The notes: a model not told the origin generated them from the sequence alone. Numbered from the stretch's first letter, positions 55,101-64,000 are shown. The stretch is 64,000 nt of DNA from DASXUX01 sp036504595 (GCA_036504595.1 DASXUX010000052.1:62001-126000), one strand, 5' to 3'. Program-made: numbers and translations.

Positions 55101-58100
55101 TCACTATTCCGCTGCCATTGTTCGCAGCCGTTCCGGTCATCAGACCTGTTAGCGGTGCGATGCTCATCCACGCTGGCGCCGTCACCAGGCTGTAAGTCAG
55201 CGAACCGTTGGGCGGAAGTGGATCAGGATCGCTGCCGACGGCCTGAAGGTTCAGCGCCGCTCCCTGAGCGATCGATTGGTTGAGGATTGCCGCAAGCGCC
55301 GGCGTCTGGTTCAGGTTGGTCACTGTGATGGTGAACGAGGTGCTGGCGGATAGTCCACCACCATCGGTCACCTGAACAGTCACGTTCCCGCCGCCGTTGA
55401 CAGGAGCAATACCCACGATCGTGCCCGACGTGGAATTGATCGATACCCACGGCGGCGCTGCCGTCAATGAGTAGGTCAAAGTATTGAACGGTGCGGCCGG
55501 ATCGGTATCGTGGCCGACGGCTGTAACGTTCAACAGGTTGCCTTGCGTCAGCGCCACGTTGCCGATCGGGGAAATCGTCGGCGCCGTGTTGGCGCGAACG
55601 CTCTGCGTCAGCAATGGCGCTGCGGTTGTCTGGAACTCAGCGTCGCCGCTATAGATCGCACCGACGACATGATCGCCCAGCGGCAGGTTCAGGAGGGTCG
55701 TCGCCCTGAGCAATGGGCTGAGCGCCACCGGCGCCCCGGTATTGACTCCGTCAACAGTGAACTGAACCGTTCCCGTGGGAACGCCCGTGGAGGACGGCGG
55801 AACAATGACCGTTGACGTGAACGTAACATTCGATCCGCTGCACGATGGGTTCTGCGCCGAACTGAGCGCCACCAGCACCTGGCCCTGCGCACGCCTCAGT
55901 ACCACGTCGTTCCCGGTTCCGCCAACATAGCTGATCTGGAAGTTATAGGTGGCGGCAATATGGGCGCCTTCCGGCAAGCCTGCAAACGTGCCGCTCACCG
56001 AGTCCGCGCCATCGTTGTCGATGATGGTGAAGCTATCGCCCATCGCGGGACTAAAGCCAGGCACGATATTGAGGTTTCCCGCCAGGCTCACCGCGCCGGT
56101 CACACGGATCTGGTCGTACCCCGTGCCCGGCGTCGTGCTGGAGGCCAGGTTGACGCTCAGCGTTGACGCAGAATTGAGCGCCAAGCCATTTGTATTCAGG
56201 ATGCCCGGTCCGGCAGCCGGCGAGCCGGCATTCAGCGTTCCGCCGGAAGCCGTAGCCGAGATGGCTCCTGTTGTCCCCGTACCGCCCAGTGTTCCGCCAT
56301 TCACCACCGCGCCGCTGGAAGCCTGCGCGCCGTTGATGAGCAGCGTGCCGGCGCTGGCTTGCGTCGGGCCCGTGTACGTATTGTTGGCGCTAAGCGTCAG
56401 GACGTTCGCGCCGATCTGATTGACCCCGCCAGTGCCCCCGATCAGGTTGCCTATCGTCACGGCATCCGAGCGATTGAAGACCAGGGTGGCGTTGTCCGTA
56501 ACGGCCCCGCTCCCCATCGCGCCGCTGGCCCCACCATTACCGACCTGCAGCGTTCCACCGCCGATGGTGGTCGTCCCGGTGTAGGTGTTATTCCCCGCCA
56601 GAATTTGCGTTGAAGCGCCATTCTTGACGAATGACACGCTGCTGCCGCCGTTGCTGATGACCCCGCTGAAGGCCGTCGAACCGGCCGCGGAGCTGACCGT
56701 TAGTGTGGTCGGCAACGTCGAGTTATTGACAATCGACCCGCCGCCAACGCCGCTATCAGCCAACGAGGCAACGGTGTTCGCCGTTCCATTCAAGTCCAAG
56801 GTTGCTCCAGCGGCGACCTGTACCGCCGTGGTCGAGGGCAGAATCGCCGGCGGGTTGAGCCATTTCTGATTAAGGTAGTTCTCGACGGTCTGCCGGTTGG
56901 CTGGCGAAAGGGCCGAGTTGTAGATGAGGATCTCAGCCAAGTCGCCAGAATAGGCGAACCCGGCTAACCCGCCGAAACCAGCGCCGACACAGCCGGCGCC
57001 GAGCGCCGCGTTCAAAGGAGTCGTATTCGCATTCGTGGCCACCGACGTTCCGTTCAGGAAGACCGAATGCCCACCGCCACCTGCGGTGTCCAGCCGTCCG
57101 GTCCACAGCCGGAAGACTTGCCCGGCAAAGTTGGGGACGGGGGTGTCAAGATCGTTGGCATACTGGGCCAGGGTGAAGGCCGTGTCGTTCCGATAGCCGA
57201 TATGCAAGCCGCTGTTCGTAGCCCCGTTGCGAGTACCTAGGTAGTAACGCTGGTTTCCGCCGTCCGCCCGTGCCTCGACAGCTATAATCGTGTACGGACT
57301 ATTCGCCAGGAACGACAAGTCCACATCCATGATGCTGTTGACGCCGTCGAAGCGCACCACGCTCTTGCCATTCACCAAAGCGTTGGTCAGGAAAGTTGGC
57401 CGCGCTCCGCCCGCCGCCGTCGCATTGCGGTTATTGCCGCTCTTGTCGTTCCACTGCGCGACCAATCCGGCGGCCTGCGTGATGCTGGCCGAATCGCTGC
57501 CGTCCAGCCACAAGGCGCTGCCGGGCAACGGCGTCCAAGGCCCGCGGCATGTCACAGTTCCGGCGTTGACGATCGTCGCTCCGCCGTAAGTGCACGTGGC
57601 GCCCAGAGTGAGCGTGCCGGCACCTGTCTTGATGAAATCGCCGGCGCCGGAGATCGCGCCATTGACCAGCGTCGAGCCCGCCGACGCGAACGTCAGCGGA
57701 AGTCCGCCGTTGTTGAGCGCTCCATTCATGGTCAGTGTGCCGCCGGCCAGCGTGGCAATGGTTCCACCGGCGTTGGCAAACTTCACATCGATGTTCAACG
57801 TGTTGGCGCCGGCGATGTTGTTGTTCAGCGCGCTCGCGCCGCCAATCAGTTTGACGCTGAAGCCGTTGATCGTGTAGCCGGAGTCATTGAACTGGATGGA
57901 TCCAAACGCCGTATCCGCGGCGTAACTGTTGTTACAGGTTGCCTTCTGCAGAGCGCCGCCGGCTCCGAAGATCAGGTTGTCCCCGGCTGCGGGCGCGACT
58001 CCGCCCTGCCAGTTTGCGGCCGTGGTCCAGTTCGCATCCAGTCCGCCACCGGTCCAGGTGAAGGTTTGCGGAACATGCGTCAGCGTGACGTTGTTTCCCA

Positions 58101-61100
58101 GGTAGCTGATCTGGAACGTTCTGCCGCTGAGAGTTACCGTGGAGCCCTCGGGCAAGCCGTTGAACGTGCCGCTCACACCCGCCGTGGTTGTGATGATCGC
58201 GATAGGAACGCCAACCGCAGGAGCGACGGGCCCGCCAAATGTTGCCGAGAGCGAACAGTTGGTCAAGATCGCGGTGCCGGTGACCTGCAATTGGTCGTAC
58301 TGACTGCCCGGGGTAAAGCCGTTGATCTGCACGGCAAAGGTGGCTGCCGCTGCGAGTGACAAATCCAGATTCTGGCTGCGCATGATCCCTGGCGCGTTCA
58401 TGGGATTGCCGATGCTGACCGTGGCCGAATCCATTGGGTAAATCGTCCCGGTCTGACCCGTGCCGCCGAGGACGGACGTGTTGTGCAGAACAACATTGCT
58501 GGCGGGCTGGGAGCCGTTGATCATCAGCGGAGCGTTCCCAACCCCGGTGACCCCAGTATAGGTGTTGTTGGCGTTTAAAGTCAGTGTGCTGCTTCCATCG
58601 TGAAACACGTCGCCGCTGCCGCTGATCAGTTGGCTGACGGTGACGCTGTCGGACCGGAAGAAGTCGAGATAGCCGTCGTTTATGATGGCCCCCTGCCCCA
58701 ATTGTCCCGTCGTGCCGCCAATGCCGATCTGTATCCCGCCGCCGAAAACCGTCGTCGTGCCGGCATACGTGTTCGCACCATTCAGACCCAGAACGCCGGT
58801 CCCGGTCTGTTGCAGCCGCCCAGCGCCGCTGATGACGTTGTCAACCTGGATGTAGTCGCGATTAAAGACCAGCGTCCCGTTGTTTGTTACGTTGGCCGTG
58901 CCCAAGGTGCCGCTGTTACCACCGTTGCCGATCTGCAAAGTGCCCGCGTTGATCGTGGTCAGTCCGCTGTAGCTGTTGTTGCCGGTCAGCAGCGTCGCGC
59001 CGGTGCCGGCTTGCGTTAGCGTGCCCGTGCCACTGATGGCGCCTGGAACGACAAGGGCCGCATCGGTGCGGTTGAAGATCAGCGCGCCATTGTTCGTGAT
59101 CGCGCCTGTCCCGAGCGCGCCCGTGGCGCCGGCGTTGCCGACCTGGAGCGTCCCACTGCTGATCGTCGTCGCGCCGTAGGTGTTGTTCCCGAGGAGCGTC
59201 AGCGTGGCCGGGCCGTTCTTGGTCAGACTGCCGCTGCCACTGATTACGTTGCCAACCGTAATGCTGTCGCTGCGATTGAAGACGAGCACGCCGTTGTCGG
59301 TCACAGCGCCGGTGCCCAGCGAACCGCTGGTCCCGCCGTTGCCGATCTGCAGCGTGCCGGCGCCAATCGTAGTCGCTGCGTATGAGTTGTTCGCTGTGAG
59401 GATCACCGTGCCGCTGCCGTTCTGTGCCAGGCTGCCCGTACCGCTGATGGTATTGGCAAGCGTGATCGTGTCGGTGCGGTTGAAGACCAGCGAACCATTC
59501 GTCGCAACCGCTCCCGTGCCCAGCGTGCCAGCCGTTCCCGCGTTGCCGATCTGAAGCGTGCCAGCGTTGACAACGGTGACGCCGGAGTAGTTATTGGCTC
59601 CCGTGAGAATCGTTGTGCCGCTGCCAGCCTGCGTCAAGGTGCCCGTGCCGCCAATCGAAACGCCAACAGCCGGGGCGGCATCCGTGCGGTTAAAGACCAG
59701 CGCGCCATTGTTCGTAACCGCGCCGCCGCCCATCGTGCCAGACGTGCCAGCGTTGCCGACCTGGAGCGTGCCCGCGTTGATCACGGTGGTGCTATAGGTG
59801 TTGGCACCCGTCAGCACCATGACTCCATCATTGTTCTTATTAATACCGTTGTTGGTCAACACTGCCGAGACAACCAGGTCCGCGGCCGCGCTCCCTCGTG
59901 GCACGTTGAAGCTGACGGGCCCGGCTACGGGGCCGCCGCGCAGGTAAATGGTCTGGGCGCTGATCGTGGACTGGCTGCCCGGAATCACCGTAATGGAGCC
60001 GTCGAAGATGTAGTTGCCGGTGCCGTCGCCTGGACCTTCGGCGTCGATCGTGCCGCCGTTGAGCGTGAAGGACGATACGCTGTCATGCACGCCGGCCGCG
60101 ACGGTGACTTTACCGCCGTTGACCGTAATCATGGACGGATTGCCAGTGAACCAGCCGAGCGCATCGCCGACGCCAAGGCGCAGAACCGATGCGCCGCCAT
60201 TGATCGTCACCGGCTTCTGCGGTGGCAGCGCCGATGCCACATTGTTTCCACCGGCCACGATTTCGAGCGTGCCGTTATTGACAATCGTGCCGCCCGCATA
60301 CGTGTTGGTGTTCGCGAAGCTGAGTTTCCCGACGCCTGCCATCGTCAGTGCGCCAGGGCCGCTGATCGTCTGTCCAATCGTCAGCGTCGTCGGCGCATCG
60401 GGCGCGAACGTGCCGCCGCTGGCGTTCAACGTCACTGTGCGCCCACCAGCAAAGCCGAAGCTGGCAATCGTGCGCAGCGTTGCGCCGCTGAAGGTGAGTG
60501 GCGCGGCGGCGCCGAGGTTGTTGTCGGCTCCGACCTTGAGCGTTCCGCCGCTGAGCGTGGTGCCGCCGCCATAAGTATTGGCGCCGCTCAGGGAGAGGAC
60601 GCCGGGACCAGCCTTGGTGAGGCTGGCGGAATTTGAAACGATGTTGGAGATGAGGAACTCGCCTGTATTGGAGTTCTGCGTGATGAGCGCGCCCGAGCCA
60701 TTCAAGTTGACCAGTACGCTGATCGTCGGCGCGGCCGGGTCGCTGACGATGATGGAGCCTGTGTTGATGGTGAGGGTGGCGGGAGTTGTTACTCCAGAAA
60801 GGGACGGCGTTGTCGTACCAGGCGCGCCGGTCGAGACGATGCTGCCGTCAAACCACAGCGAGTTGACCGTTTCACTGGCATCCGCGCCGGCGTTCGTGGC
60901 CAGCTTCACGGCGTGGCGAATGATCACGTCGCTGCCCGCGGGCGGCACGACCCCGCCGCTCCAAGTGGCCGGCGTTTCCCAGTTGCCGTTGTTCTGCGTA
61001 ATGAAGTAGCTGGCGGTCGAGGCTGCGATGAGGCCGGCCTTTGCCGGTAGGTCGCCGTCGTAAGTCGCTGGAGCGCCGTTCACTGTGGCCCACGAAACCG

Positions 61101-64000
61101 CTCCTGCCGCTCCGCCTGTGTAGGCGAAGTTCGATGTCCCCGTGCCACTCGCGCTGCGGCTGAAGGCCAGGGTGGCTCCGCCCGAACGCGCCGGGGCGGC
61201 CTGGTTCGTGATGAGCTGACAATTGCCGGAGCTGGCGGCGCTGAGAGAAATCGCGTTGGCTCCGCTATTGAAGTTGATCTGGCCGACGGTTTCCGCGCAA
61301 TTGATGGCATTCGGGGCGTTCATGGCGATGTTTCCGCCATTGAACGTCACGGCGCAGTTGGGCAGGCGGTCGGGATAAGCGCCGATGCCGGTGTTGTCTA
61401 TGCTGAGCGTGCCGCCGCTGGCCAGCGACAAGGCGCTGATGCCCGGGAGCGCTCCGGCTTGAGCGAGGGTGAGGGTTCCGCCGCTGACGGTCGCAGTTCC
61501 GCTGATGTTGTTGATGGCGGTGAAAATCTGCGTGGATGAACCACTCTTGACGAGGCTGATCGGGCTGGAGGCGCCGGCATCGGCGATCATGCCGGAGAAG
61601 GTCGTCGATCCGGCCGCTGTGCTGATGGTCAGCGTCGCGCCGCCAAAGGCCGAGGCGTTGGCGACCTGTCCGCCTGCTCCGGAGAGTGAAGCGATGGTTT
61701 GGTTGACGCCGCCCAGATCGAGCGTTGCGCCCGCAGCCAGGGCTATCGGTGTCGTCGCTGGCAAGACGTTCTGCAGCGAGTGGTTGACCCACTTGGCAAC
61801 CAGGTAGTTTTCGACTGCCTGCTGCTGGGCGGCTGTAAGCGGAGCGGTAAAGATCAGGGCCTCGGCAATATCGCCGCCATAAGGCCGGTTGGTCACGTTC
61901 CAGTACGCGCCCAGTCCTGTCGTGACCCAATTGCCCAGATTTCCGGCGCCACGGAATTGAGTAAGGACGTGGGCGCCCGCGAAGGTGTTCCCAGCAGCAC
62001 CATTAATGTAGATCGCTCCGCCCGCGCCGTTCGTGAAGTCATTGCCGTTGCCGCCAGCGTTGCCGTTCATCCAGCTTGTGGCTGTGGCCATGCGGATGCC
62101 GTAGTCGTTGGGGTTGCTCGCGCCCCAGATGCCATCGAGGAGCGCGAATGAAGTGGGGTTGTTAGCGAAGAAGGCGACGGAGTAGGTCGTCGGCGTCGCG
62201 GGGCTCATCTGCATGTAACTGGGGGCCGCCTGGTTGAACCGCGCAGCACCACCGACGACGGTCGGGCGGTTGCCGGCTGTACCCTGCGAATAGTGGTTGT
62301 TGTTGCCGCTCTTGTCTTTCCACAGGCCCAATGGCTGGCCGGAAGCTGTGACGGGCGTCGTGCCCGCGGCGTCCTGGTACAGGGTGCTCATATCGGACCC
62401 GTCGAGCCAGATGGCCGGCAGGCCGGCGATGGCCGTGGGCGGGCAAGCGCCTAGGCGCAAGGTTCCGGCGTTGATCGTCGTGGAACCTGTGTAGGTGCTG
62501 TTGCCCCCGAGGAGCTGCGCGCCGGTGCCGTTCTTGACGAGGGACAGCGCGCCGGTCAGCGCGCCGCCGAACATGTTTCCGCCGCCGTCGGCGATGGTCA
62601 GCGTGGCGGCTCCGGAACTGGTCGTAATGCGCGCGGCAGTGCTGTTGCCCGAAATGCTGGAGACCGTCTGCGCAAAGCCGCCCAGATCGTAGATGCCGTT
62701 GGCATTGATGGTCGCGATGCCGGCCACGGGCAGCGTGTCAGCCGCGCCGTTCTTCAGCGTGCCGGAGCTTACCGTCGTGCCGCCAGTGAACGTATTGGCT
62801 CCGGAAAGCACCTGAGTGTAAAGGCCATCCTTAAGTAGTGCCGTGGTGCTGGTGCCGTTCTTGAGCACACCGCTGAAGGCGAATGTGCCGAGATCGGACT
62901 TGAGCGTCAACCTTGCGGCGGTTCCGACCGCGTTGTTGATGACCTGTCCGCCAGCCCCAGCGCTGTCGGCGATGGAACCGACCGTCTGGTTCACGCCGTT
63001 GAGATCGAGAGTGCCCGTAGCAGCGATTTGAAGCGGAGTGTTCGGCGGAAGAACCGTGCTGAGATAGAGCTGCTGGACTTCGGACGCGGAGAGGGCGCGC
63101 GGGTAGAGGTAGACGTCGTCCAGATAGGCGGCGAAGGGCTGGGTGCCCGTGCTGTGATTACCAATGTACTTGATGTTGCGAACGCTGGCGCCCGGAGAAG
63201 TCCCGGCGTAGACGCCGTCGATGTAGAAATCGGTTGCGGTGCCGCGCGCAACGGCCGTGAGCTGGTGCCATCCCGACTGATAGTTGGCCAGCGAGACTGC
63301 CGGCGATGCCTGCTGGAACGCAGCGTAGCCCGGCGTGCTGTTGCTGTACCAGCCCAGGTTCCACGACGAGTCCTGAATAATGACGTTGTGATCGCCCATC
63401 GCACTCGGCAGATCCTGCCCGCGGAAAAGGGTGCGCCACGTGCCGGACGGATAGAGTCCGTTGAACCACAGCGATCCCGTCCAATAGCCGGTCACCGACT
63501 GAAAGTTCTGGTTGAGGATCAGAGACTGGTTGCCATTGGCGATGTTGAGAACTTTGCTGCCGACGCCGCGGCCGCCATTGACGATGCTTGCGCCGGCGTT
63601 CAGCGTACCATCGTAGTTGGCCAGTCCGTTGCCGTCGTTGACCGCCGCACCGGATTCAAAGCCGAAATGCACTGCGTACCCGGACGGCGGCTGCGGCGCG
63701 GCCAGGCGAAGCGTGCCATTGCTGATGGTGGTCGCGCCAGTGTACGTGCTGGCTCCGCCCAGCGTAACGGTGCCGGAGCCGATCATGCTGACCGAGCCGG
63801 TTCCCGAGACGCCGCCGTTGTAGGCCAGGTTGCCCGGAGTTCCGACATTGAAGACGAGCGCGCTGTTGTTCACCACGTCAGCGCTGCCGAGATTCCCGTC
63901 GTTGCCGCCGTCGCCGACTTGCAGGGTGCCGGCGCTGACAGTGATCGTACCCGTGGTGGTCTGCGCAGCCGTACCGTTCAACGTGAGAGTCCCCGTGCCA
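49183..64000 (-). CDS. Giant secreted repeat protein (at least 4938 aa), PATR/LamG/19 He_PIG/IPT/PKD; 5' end outside window
   Basis: The frame is open to the right edge, where it still encodes a beta-strand repeat (GTGTLTLNG), so the N-terminus and signal peptide are missing. From the visible start: repeats, a LamG domain (about 63.05-63.7 kb; WHQLTAVARGTATDFYIDG), more autotransporter-associated repeats with two lectin-like modules (LWLDGSDSASITQ), one Ig-like unit, nineteen He_PIG/cadherin-like units (50.3-55.6 kb), IPT/TIG, PKD (ITWDFGDGTSGAG), an Asp-rich loop (MVDTDGDGFPDALEIA) and a C-terminal domain homologous to that of the 5377-aa protein (LPDAKLRIKLNFATPGGDS). It is an upstream tandem paralogue, separated by a terminator. 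Probable surface adhesin or matrix protein; no barrel for autotransport is present. Confidence 0.88.
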   Translation of the reverse strand, partial: GTGTLTLNGTAAQTTTGTITVSAGTLQVGDGGNDGNLGSADVVNNSALVFNVGTPGNLAYNGGVSGTGSVSMIGSGTVTLGGASTYTGATTISNGTLRLAAPQPPSGYAVHFGFESGAAVNDGNGLANYDGTLNAGASIVNGGRGVGSKVLNIANGNQSLILNQNFQSVTGYWTGSLWFNGLYPSGTWRTLFRGQDLPSAMGDHNVIIQDSSWNLGWYSNSTPGYAAFQQASPAVSLANYQSGWHQLTAVARGTATDFYIDGVYAGTSPGASVRNIKYIGNHSTGTQPFAAYLDDVYLYPRALSASEVQQLYLSTVLPPNTPLQIAATGTLDLNGVNQTVGSIADSAGAGGQVINNAVGTAARLTLKSDLGTFAFSGVLKNGTSTTALLKDGLYTQVLSGANTFTGGTTVSSGTLKNGAADTLPVAGIATINANGIYDLGGFAQTVSSISGNSTAARITTSSGAATLTIADGGGNMFGGALTGALSLVKNGTGAQLLGGNSTYTGSTTINAGTLRLGACPPTAIAGLPAIWLDGSDMSTLYQDAAGTTPVTASGQPLGLWKDKSGNNNHYSQGTAGNRPTVVGGAARFNQAAPSYMQMSPATPTTYSVAFFANNPTSFALLDGIWGASNPNDYGIRMATATSWMNGNAGGNGNDFTNGAGGAIYINGAAGNTFAGAHVLTQFRGAGNLGNWVTTGLGAYWNVTNRPYGGDIAEALIFTAPLTAAQQQAVENYLVAKWVNHSLQNVLPATTPIALAAGATLDLGGVNQTIASLSGAGGQVANASAFGGATLTISTAAGSTTFSGMIADAGASSPISLVKSGSSTQIFTAINNISGTATVSGGTLTLAQAGALPGISALSLASGGTLSIDNTGIGAYPDRLPNCAVTFNGGNIAMNAPNAINCAETVGQINFNSGANAISLSAASSGNCQLITNQAAPARSGGATLAFSRSASGTGTSNFAYTGGAAGAVSWATVNGAPATYDGDLPAKAGLIAASTASYFITQNNGNWETPATWSGGVVPPAGSDVIIRHAVKLATNAGADASETVNSLWFDGSIVSTGAPGTTTPSLSGVTTPATLTINTGSIIVSDPAAPTISVLVNLNGSGALITQNSNTGEFLISNIVSNSASLTKAGPGVLSLSGANTYGGGTTLSGGTLKVGADNNLGAAAPLTFSGATLRTIASFGFAGGRTVTLNASGGTFAPDAPTTLTIGQTISGPGALTMAGVGKLSFANTNTYAGGTIVNNGTLEIVAGGNNVASALPPQKPVTINGGASVLRLGVGDALGWFTGNPSMITVNGGKVTVAAGVHDSVSSFTLNGGTIDAEGPGDGTGNYIFDGSITVIPGSQSTISAQTIYLRGGPVAGPVSFNVPRGSAAADLVVSAVLTNNGINKNNDGVMVLTGANTYSTTVINAGTLQVGNAGTSGTMGGGAVTNNGALVFNRTDAAPAVGVSIGGTGTLTQAGSGTTILTGANNYSGVTVVNAGTLQIGNAGTAGTLGTGAVATNGSLVFNRTDTITLANTISGTGSLAQNGSGTVILTANNSYAATTIGAGTLQIGNGGTSGSLGTGAVTDNGVLVFNRSDSITVGNVISGSGSLTKNGPATLTLLGNNTYGATTISSGTLQVGNAGATGALGTGAITNNGALIFNRTDAALVVPGAISGTGTLTQAGTGATLLTGNNSYSGLTTINAGTLQIGNGGNSGTLGTANVTNNGTLVFNRDYIQVDNVISGAGRLQQTGTGVLGLNGANTYAGTTTVFGGGIQIGIGGTTGQLGQGAIINDGYLDFFRSDSVTVSQLISGSGDVFHDGSSTLTLNANNTYTGVTGVGNAPLMINGSQPASNVVLHNTSVLGGTGQTGTIYPMDSATVSIGNPMNAPGIMRSQNLDLSLAAAATFAVQINGFTPGSQYDQLQVTGTAILTNCSLSATFGGPVAPAVGVPIAIITTTAGVSGTFNGLPEGSTVTLSGRTFQISYLGNNVTLTHVPQTFTWTGGGLDANWTTAANWQGGVAPAAGDNLIFGAGGALQKATCNNSYAADTAFGSIQFNDSGYTINGFSVKLIGGASALNNNIAGANTLNIDVKFANAGGTIATLAGGTLTMNGALNNGGLPLTFASAGSTLVNGAISGAGDFIKTGAGTLTLGATCTYGGATIVNAGTVTCRGPWTPLPGSALWLDGSDSASITQAAGLVAQWNDKSGNNRNATAAGGARPTFLTNALVNGKSVVRFDGVNSIMDVDLSFLANSPYTIIAVEARADGGNQRYYLGTRNGATNSGLHIGYRNDTAFTLAQYANDLDTPVPNFAGQVFRLWTGRLDTAGGGGHSVFLNGTSVATNANTTPLNAALGAGCVGAGFGGLAGFAYSGDLAEILIYNSALSPANRQTVENYLNQKWLNPPAILPSTTAVQVAAGATLDLNGTANTVASLADSGVGGGSIVNNSTLPTTLTVSSAAGSTAFSGVISNGGSSVSFVKNGASTQILAGNNTYTGTTTIGGGTLQVGNGGASGAMGSGAVTDNATLVFNRSDAVTIGNLIGGTGGVNQIGANVLTLSANNTYTGPTQASAGTLLINGAQASSGAVVNGGTLGGTGTTGAISATASGGTLNAGSPAAGPGILNTNGLALNSASTLSVNLASSTTPGTGYDQIRVTGAVSLAGNLNIVPGFSPAMGDSFTIIDNDGADSVSGTFAGLPEGAHIAATYNFQISYVGGTGNDVVLRRAQGQVLVALSSAQNPSCSGSNVTFTSTVIVPPSSTGVPTGTVQFTVDGVNTGAPVALSPLLRATTLLNLPLGDHVVGAIYSGDAEFQTTAAPLLTQSVRANTAPTISPIGNVALTQGNLLNVTAVGHDTDPAAPFNTLTYSLTAAPPWVSINSTSGTIVGIAPVNGGGNVTVQVTDGGGLSASTSFTITVTNLNQTPALAAILNQSIAQGAALNLQAVGSDPDPLPPNGSLTYSLVTAPAWMSIAPLTGLMTGTAANNGSGIVTVRVSDGGTPSLSAQITFTMTVTDANDAPYLDTIPDMTMLQGQWITLQAVGHDVDPAAPNNTFTYSKSAGLAWVNVGPTGIITGQAANNGTGTVTVRVTDGGTPPLFGETTFTITVTDVNDPPTLAAIGNPAPLNQGQAFSLQAVGGDPDPAAPNNLIVYSLTTAPAWLSIDAAGLITGTAANQGSGTVTVRVTDKGTPALYTERTFTVTVVDTNDAPTLDPISNVTLTQGQTLNIQAYGHDADPAAPNNTLTYSLDAAPPWVSINAANGQIVGPANNGGVSNVIVRVTDGALAFATTSFTLTIIDVNDPPTIDPIANQTVLQGASLVVSAAGHDIDPAIPNNTLTYSLIAAPSWLTIDVNTGAFIGAAPNGGSGVVTVRVSDGGTPSLSAETTFSITVTDTNEAPVVAGISDVTIPQNNWLAIQAVANDPDPAPNNVFTFSKTSGPAWVSISPDGLITGKAANNGSGTVVVTATDTGGLSGSATFDITVVDVNDPPTLAPIPNQPLTQGDVVSITATVVDNDPTPSFSAVTFSLPVAPSWLTIDFNTGVISGVAANNGGGVVIVRAVDGGGLYAETMFTVTVADLNDAPTIDPISDLTVTQGQSIRIQAMGHDVDPTAPNNTISYSKTAGPLWVNVDAAGLITGQAANNGSGLVTVTVTDGVGATASVSFNITVTDVNDAPTLPLFGNLVLAQGAPLVLSAGGVDIDPAAPNNKLTYSLVMAPSWVTLGANTGVFGGNAANNGSGTVIVRVTDAGTPPLYAERTFTITVTDANDAPTLDTISDVTLLQGAQLNIQATGHDIDPAAPNNTLTYSLTTAPAWVTINAVSGAIVGTAANNGGGTVTVRVTDGGTPKLFVETSFLITVTNVNDAPVINNIANVAITSGNPLLGLNATATDIDAIDTLTFTKVDGPAWVSVATGGAITGTAVNGGSGAVTVRVTDLAGASDQTTFNITVTDVNTAPTIQPFSNVAVNQATLLYVQARGHDADPPGPNSTLTYVLVAAPPWLVIDPVTGTITGVAPIDGTGSGIVTVHVTDGGGLSSVDESFTVTVNNLNDPPRIAPLNTVTLAQNTNLNALATATDPDLGQSLVFVKADGPAWVNVAADGTITGVAANNGSGVVTVRVSDGTATDETSFVVNVTDVNDPPTLTLLPNMAVVQGQWLLTQAFGHDIDPNSPNNSLTYSKVAGVPWVNVDPSGMISGLAPNNGSGTLTVSVTDGAGAFVQQMFTITVIDVNDPPVIAAIPDVVVVQNANLNVTATATDIDTGDVLTFAKVSGPAWISVAANGAVTGVAPNAGGGDVTVKVTDNGGLVDQTSFHVTVTDVNDGPTLDPIPPINLAQGAMLSLQAVGHDIDPAAPNNTMTYSMTIGPSWVVVGASGSISGQAPNNGSGSLTVRVTDGGGLYAEQTVAITIADVNDAPTLDPISDVTVAQDAAMNTQAFGHDIDPAAPNNALTYSLSSAPAWVSINAVSGAISGTAPNGGSGSVTVRVTDGGTPALFAEQTFNVIVTDVNDVPTLDAIASVTLQQGQLLDRVAVGHDIDPAAPNNKLTYKMTSGPSWVTVNPVTGLISGVAVSGGSGTVVVQVSDGASPPQAAQTSFNVTVINLNPAPVISDITPSVSTAGAAGFTLSVSGIGFISTSVVKFGSVALPTTVVGSTQLTAPISAAMVATPGPVFVTVANPTPGGGISNAKVFTINGTPIIISGASATPNPGTVNLDVVLSIAATDPEGKPLAITWDFGDGTSGAGSVVTHRYSAANTYTVVATVTDQYGATITSSLSLLVALPVVAPDSMVDTDGDGFPDALEIAAGSSPTNPLDTPGNAPPVRTPIPLPDAKLRIKLNFATPGGDSLQLNATLVLSELTQVTGQMLTFSIGGLAKSVVLDMKGAFKSGGSSVKLTSKGLGSRTGKLSVKLSKESFSSLLAGSGLTNTAVSNKAVDIPVYILFDNKLFQKTQHQLYTCQPGKSGSSKDAPLH
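50290..55590 (-). repeat. Nineteen tandem He_PIG (putative Ig, cadherin-like) coding units
   Basis: Units of about 279 bases encode NDAPTLDPI, GHDIDPAAPNN-LTYSL, PAWVSIN, GTAANNGSGTVTVRVTDGG and FTVTVTDV-type blocks. The Asp/Asn pattern at unit junctions (DVNDAP) is typical of calcium-stabilised cadherin-like chains. Confidence 0.88.
58550..59775 (-). repeat. Six tandem autotransporter-associated beta-strand units
   Basis: Units of about 68 residues each read TLQIGNGGTSGSLGTGAV, then NGALVFNRTD, then ISGTGSLTQ-GSGT, then LTGNNSYSG. They are the most regular run of this repeat in the window and look like recent duplications. Confidence 0.75.

Noticed and set aside
32629..64000. Classical type V autotransporters
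   Set aside because: Beta-strand repeats of the autotransporter-associated type are present, but neither visible C-terminus has an outer-membrane barrel; both end in a different soluble domain.

Overview
The window is high-GC bacterial chromosome, mostly coded on the minus strand. The gene mix (two giant secreted proteins with autotransporter-associated repeats, LamG/parallel-beta-helix and HEAT/PA14-like secreted proteins, a long PPi-dependent phosphofructokinase, a TgpA-type transglutaminase, a yqjD/yqjE-like trio and a stand-alone LigD-type phosphoesterase) resembles a free-living Planctomycetota/Verrucomicrobiota-like (PVC) or Hydrogenedentota-like lineage. That placement is inference. 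No rRNA, tRNA, CRISPR array or insertion sequence was recognised.

Layout. 1-2.2 kb: a two-component cluster, namely a kinase-like protein, a single-domain receiver and the start of a membrane protein that leaves the window. 2.4-3.7 kb: three small membrane proteins of yqjD/yqjE type. 3.9-4.5 kb: a LigD-type 3'-phosphoesterase. 4.7-10.7 kb: a sugar-metabolism island with a GH1-like protein, a eukaryote-type UDP-galactopyranose mutase, and a GH1-like/glycosyltransferase fusion. 11-14.5 kb: a secreted LamG + beta-helix protein. 14.7-20.1 kb: pyrD, a secreted esterase and a HEAT-repeat protein. 20.1-22.4 kb: selB preceded by a small membrane-protein gene interrupted by one in-frame UGA. 22.5-23.0 kb: apt. 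23.1-26.6 kb: an NPCBM-domain protein and a transglutaminase. 26.8-28.5 kb: PPi-PFK. 28.7-32.6 kb: a beta-helix/CBM9-like secreted protein. 32.6-64 kb: two tandem giant surface proteins (5377 aa and at least 4938 aa) that share an uncharacterised C-terminal domain.

Most interesting points. (1) Directly upstream of selB, an 85-codon reading frame of three predicted membrane helices is split by a single in-frame UGA. A hairpin with a GGU tip lies at the spacing expected of a bacterial SECIS, so this is a candidate new selenoprotein in an operon with its own elongation factor. (2) Five different families of imperfect inverted repeats sit in intergenic regions. Three of them bracket or enter gene starts, and in two cases the repeat forms the n-region of a signal peptide. 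(3) A palindromic element with core GCCGGC-ACRGAG-GCCGGC, or a close variant, is inserted in frame in three different protein genes, and a separate REP-like hairpin occurs three times between genes. (4) The galactofuranose-type cluster combines a eukaryote-like mutase with a hydrolase-like/glycosyltransferase fusion.
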